Source: Streptomyces antimicrobicus (lineage in GTDB: Bacteria > Actinomycetota > Actinomycetes > Streptomycetales > Streptomycetaceae). Taken from it: a DNA stretch of 64,000 nucleotides. A model generated the notes under the pieces. That model was given only the letters and a program-made list of their open reading frames with translations, ran no database searches and had not been told where the DNA came from. A program made the position numbers and the translations under genes. The first letter of the stretch is position 1. The number at the start of each line of letters is the position of its first letter. Below, one piece after another: positions 61,557 through 64,000 of this stretch. The stretch spans positions 24,243 to 88,242 of the forward strand of contig NZ_JAJAUY010000008.1 of assembly GCF_020532625.1 (NCBI RefSeq). Reading direction: 5' to 3'.

Positions 61557-61853
61557 TCAGCCGCCGAGGCCGCTGGTCGGCAGGCCGCCCAGCAGACCGG
61601 TGACGGTGCCGAGCGCCTGGCCCGGGTCGCTCGCGGAGGTGCTCTGCTCGCCCTCGGCCGCCTGCTGCTGGCCGGTGAGCGACTGGGTGGCGTCCTGCAG
61701 CGGCAGGCTCTGGGCCGCACCCGTGACCATGCCCAGGGCGTCGGTGGCACCGAGCGCGGGGAGGGCGGTCGCGGAGGCGGTGCCGGCGGCGGCCGCGGCG
61801 AGGGCGGCACCGACGACGGCGACACCGAGGGACTTGGCAGCTGACTGCTTCAT
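61557..61853 (-). CDS. Small secreted protein of unknown function
   Basis: 98 residues from ATG 61853. Signal peptide (about 1-28, ending ASA), then 70 mature residues rich in Leu, Gly, Gln and Thr with no cysteine (LPALGATDALGMVTGAAQSLP, ASDPGQALGTVTGLLGGLP). Reminiscent of the 54550 gene and of small Streptomyces surface peptides, without being a chaplin or rodlin. Upstream of the add terminator. Confidence 0.78.
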   Translation of the reverse strand: MKQSAAKSLGVAVVGAALAAAAAGTASATALPALGATDALGMVTGAAQSLPLQDATQSLTGQQQAAEGEQSTSASDPGQALGTVTGLLGGLPTSGLGG

Positions 61854-61936
61854 GAAGAGTCCTTGTGACGGGGAATTGAGCGGCTCCGCAAACTAGCCAG
61901 CCGAAACCCCGCACCGCAAACATCATTCAATAGGAG

Positions 61937-61970
61937 AAAGCGCCCGGGGGGACGGACTCCCGGGCGCTTT
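61937..61970. terminator. Terminator of add
   Basis: AAAGCGCCCGGG (61937-61948) and CCCGGGCGCTTT (61959-61970), 10-nt loop, followed on the minus strand by TCTCCTATT. Rho-independent type, about 20 bp after the add stop. Confidence 0.88.
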
Positions 61971-61989
61971 CGGCTTGTCATGTCTCGAT

Positions 61990-63138
61990 TCAGGCCGAGA
62001 CGGAACCGCTGGTCGAAGCGGTCTGACGGAACAGCCACTCCGACTTCAGCTCGGCGTAGCCGGGCTTGATCACGTCGTTGATCATCGCCAGTCGTTCATC
62101 GAAAGGAATGAACGCGGACTTCATCGCATTGACGGTGAACCACTGCATGTCGTCGAGCGTGTAGCCGAAGGTGTCGACAAGGTGCTCGAATTCGCGGCTC
62201 ATGCTGGTGCCGCTCATCAGCCTGTTGTCCGTGTTGACGGTGAGGCGGAAGTGCAGGCGGCGCAGCAGCCCGATCGGGTGCTCGGCGTACGAGGCGGCGG
62301 CACCGGTCTGCAGGTTGGAGGTCGGGCACATCTCCAGCGGGATGCGCTTGTCCCGGACGTAGGAGGCCAGGCGGCCCAGCGTCACGCTGCCGTCCGCGGC
62401 GACCTCGATGTCGTCGATGATCTTCACGCCGTGGCCCAGGCGGTCGGCGCCGCACCACTGGAGCGCCTGCCAGATCGACGGCAGGCCGAAGGCCTCGCCC
62501 GCGTGGATGGTGAAGTGGTTGTTCTCGCGCTTGAGGTACTCGAACGCGTCCAGGTGGCGGGTGGGAGGGAAGCCCGCCTCGGCGCCGGCGATGTCGAAGC
62601 CGACCACGCCGTTGTCGCGGTAGCGGTTGGCCAGCTCGGCGATCTCCAGGGCACGGGCCGCGTGGCGCATGGCCGTCAGCAGCGCACCCACGCGGATGCG
62701 GTGGCCGTTGGCCTTCGCCCGGCGCTCGCCCTCGCGGAAGCCCTCGTTGACGGCCTCGACGACCTCTTCGAGGGTCAGCCCGGCCTCCAGGTGCTGCTCG
62801 GGGGCGTAGCGGACCTCGGCGTAGACGACGCCGTCCTCGGCCAGGTCCTCCGCGCACTCGGCGGCGACCCGGAAGAGGGCCTCCTTGGTCTGCATGACGG
62901 CGCAGGTGTGCGCGAACGTCTCCAGGTAGCGGGGCAGGGAGCCGGAGTCGGCGGCGTCGCGGAACCAGACGCCGAGCTTGTCGGCGTCGGTCTCGGGAAG
63001 CTTGTCGTAGCCGACCGCCGCGGCCAGCTCGATGATGGTCCCGGGGCGCAGCCCGCCGTCCAGGTGGTCGTGCAGCAGCACCTTCGGGGAGCGGCGGATC
63101 TGGTCCGGGGTGGGCAGGGTGGGGGTCTCGCTCGTCAT
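61990..63138 (-). CDS. add: Adenosine deaminase
   Basis: 382 residues. It deaminates adenosine/deoxyadenosine to inosine/deoxyinosine, the substrates of purine nucleoside phosphorylase. Zinc ligands LLHDHLDGG (His23, His25), [10 protein letters not shown] (His, catalytic Glu), LGHGVKI and the final [10 protein letters not shown] (Asp) are all present; length and order fit actinobacterial Add. ATG 63138 with GGAGTAGAG upstream, immediately after the operator 63154-63165. Single gene, convergent with a small secreted protein gene in front of it. Confidence 0.96.
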   Translation of the reverse strand: MTSETPTLPTPDQIRRSPKVLLHDHLDGGLRPGTIIELAAAVGYDKLPETDADKLGVWFRDAADSGSLPRYLETFAHTCAVMQTKEALFRVAAECAEDLAEDGVVYAEVRYAPEQHLEAGLTLEEVVEAVNEGFREGERRAKANGHRIRVGALLTAMRHAARALEIAELANRYRDNGVVGFDIAGAEAGFPPTRHLDAFEYLKRENNHFTIHAGEAFGLPSIWQALQWCGADRLGHGVKIIDDIEVAADGSVTLGRLASYVRDKRIPLEMCPTSNLQTGAAASYAEHPIGLLRRLHFRLTVNTDNRLMSGTSMSREFEHLVDTFGYTLDDMQWFTVNAMKSAFIPFDERLAMINDVIKPGYAELKSEWLFRQTASTSGSVSA

Positions 63139-63153
63139 CCGGGCACTCTACTC

Positions 63154-63165
63154 CTACGCGCGTAG
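63154..63165 (-). promoter_or_regulatory. CTACGCGCGTAG operator before add
   Basis: The same perfect 12-bp palindrome as at 46901-46912 and 58346-58357; here it directly abuts the ribosome site (reading CTACGCGCGTAGGAG on the minus strand), 15 bp before the start codon. Confidence 0.8.
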
Positions 63166-63251
63166 AGCGACATGCCGTCGGCGGCGGTCGATACGTAACA
63201 GTGACCGTGCGGACGGGTGGCGTACATCTCGGCGTCTGAGAGTGTTCCGCC

Positions 63252-64000
63252 ATGGCTACGCATGCGCCCGGGGCGCACGGGGCCCGCCTGGGGCGGGCGA
63301 CCGGCGCGAACGGATCCGGTTCGACGGTCAGTGGTGTGGTGCTCCTGCTCCCCGGGGCGTCCCGGTGGGCCACGGGCCCGGTGCGGCCACTGGCCCGGGC
63401 GCTGGCCCGGGTCGGCGGGCCGGCGGGGCTGGTGACGCACCCGGTCCGGTACGGCGAGCGGGGCGGGGCCGGCCCCGCGGCGGCGGCCGGGCGGGTGGCG
63501 GCGGCCCGGTGGGCGGCGGACGAGGCGTTACGGCGCTACGGCGACGTGCCGGTCTGCCTGGCCGGCTACGGCGCCGGGGGGCGGGCCGCCCTGGCGGCGG
63601 CCGGTCACCACGCGGTCAACTCGGTGCTGGCGCTGGCACCTTGCCTGCCGGAGGCGGCGGACGACTCCCTCGAACCGGTGAAACAGCTGTCGGGAAGGCA
63701 GGTGTTGATCGTGCACGGCACCAATGACGCGCGCAGCGACCCGGAGTTGTCGTTCCGGCTGGCGGTGCGGGCGAAGAAGGTGAATCGTTCCACGTGCCGG
63801 TTCGAGGTCCATTCGGACGGGCACGGCTTGCGCGACCACCAGGCGGAAGTGGTCGCGCTGTCCGTGGACTTCGTCCTCGGCGCGGTCCTGGACGGCCGCT
63901 ACGCGCGGCCGCTGACCGACGCGTTGGCGGCTCCGCCGCCGCTGGGGTTGCGGATGCCGTTGGCTTCCGGGTTCGGGCGGTCGTTGCTGCGGGGTGCGCG
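63252..64000 (+). CDS. Alpha/beta-hydrolase-fold protein, nucleophile replaced, cut by window end
   Basis: 249 residues before the window ends, ATG 63252. The fold is readable: VLLLPGASRW (oxyanion strand), VCLAGYGAGGRAAL (nucleophile elbow), VLIVHGTNDARSD (acid loop) and FEVHSDGHGL (His). The elbow should read G-x-S-x-G; here residue 107 is Gly (ggc at 63570-63572). If this is right, the protein is not a normal serine hydrolase and may bind instead. Codon 93 is TTA (63528-63530), so translation probably needs the bldA tRNA. Divergent from add with 113 bp between. Confidence 0.78.
   Translation, partial: MATHAPGAHGARLGRATGANGSGSTVSGVVLLLPGASRWATGPVRPLARALARVGGPAGLVTHPVRYGERGGAGPAAAAGRVAAARWAADEALRRYGDVPVCLAGYGAGGRAALAAAGHHAVNSVLALAPCLPEAADDSLEPVKQLSGRQVLIVHGTNDARSDPELSFRLAVRAKKVNRSTCRFEVHSDGHGLRDHQAEVVALSVDFVLGAVLDGRYARPLTDALAAPPPLGLRMPLASGFGRSLLRGA

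Noticed and set aside
1..64000. Search for tRNA, rRNA, CRISPR arrays, riboswitches and complete insertion sequences
   Set aside because: None recognised by eye; weak cloverleaf-like segments in intergenic gaps did not hold up.

Overview
The window is a piece of an actinomycete chromosome, almost certainly Streptomyces or a very close relative. Evidence: very high G+C with G/C-ending codons, many GTG starts and rare TTA codons, a mycothiol enzyme (Mca), and the afsQ signalling locus, cya, hutH, pccB/accA2 and metB/ilvA in an order I remember from the Streptomyces coelicolor core region running from about SCO4967 down to SCO4901. That comparison is from memory and was not computed. No rRNA, tRNA, CRISPR array or intact insertion sequence was seen.

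Layout. 1-4928: the end of a surface-sugar pair (GT-C and GT2 glycosyltransferases) and a DUF255 thioredoxin-fold protein. 5175-9128: a visibly less GC-rich, tightly packed three-gene cassette (DUF3696-type ATPase, TOPRIM-like protein, DUF262 protein) that looks like a mobile anti-phage or conflict system. It is edged by a nested inverted repeat on one side and a 560-bp gene-free stretch on the other. 9691-13661: a TetR/NmrA redox pair with palindromic operators, mca with a small membrane partner, DUF4307 and greA. 13733-24190: a DrrAB-like ABC exporter, ilvA, MarR, a short sigma-like protein with a membrane partner, metB, a DHFR-like protein, an M48-type peptidase and msrA. 24243-27860: a 1205-residue fusion of a STAND/AAA ATPase, TPR-like helices and a GT-B glycosyltransferase, with a TTA codon near its start. 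27844-36809: double GNAT, L,D-transpeptidase, LAxTG surface protein, hutH, a GAF-GGDEF cyclase, a Uma2 nuclease-like protein, an enoyl-CoA hydratase and the class III adenylate cyclase. 36959-43293: biotin ligase with the acyl-CoA carboxylase subunits (pccB, epsilon, accA2) and Maf. 43379-49474: an FG-GAP pseudogene, a DeoR regulator, a quinone dehydrogenase, a GGCT-like protein, purine nucleoside phosphorylase and a phosphosugar mutase. 49580-54460: an ABM protein, the afsQ3-afsQ2-afsQ1/sigQ locus and a uridine-kinase-like protein. 54550-64000: small secreted proteins, the deoC-aldehyde dehydrogenase operon, PH, VanZ and PspC membrane proteins, a lipoprotein, add, and a hydrolase-fold protein that runs off the end.

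Genes that work together. Purine nucleoside phosphorylase, deoC and add each carry the same 12-bp palindrome CTACGCGCGTAG 16-26 bp before the start codon, so they look like one nucleoside/deoxyribose salvage regulon. DeoC would release acetaldehyde and glyceraldehyde 3-phosphate, and the following aldehyde dehydrogenase could take the acetaldehyde. BirA would load biotin on AccA2, which supplies PccB. AfsQ2/AfsQ1 face sigQ across a promoter region holding a GTGAC-N6-GTGAC site.

The best candidates for new biology are the DUF3696-TOPRIM-DUF262 cassette and the TTA-containing STAND-glycosyltransferase fusion.
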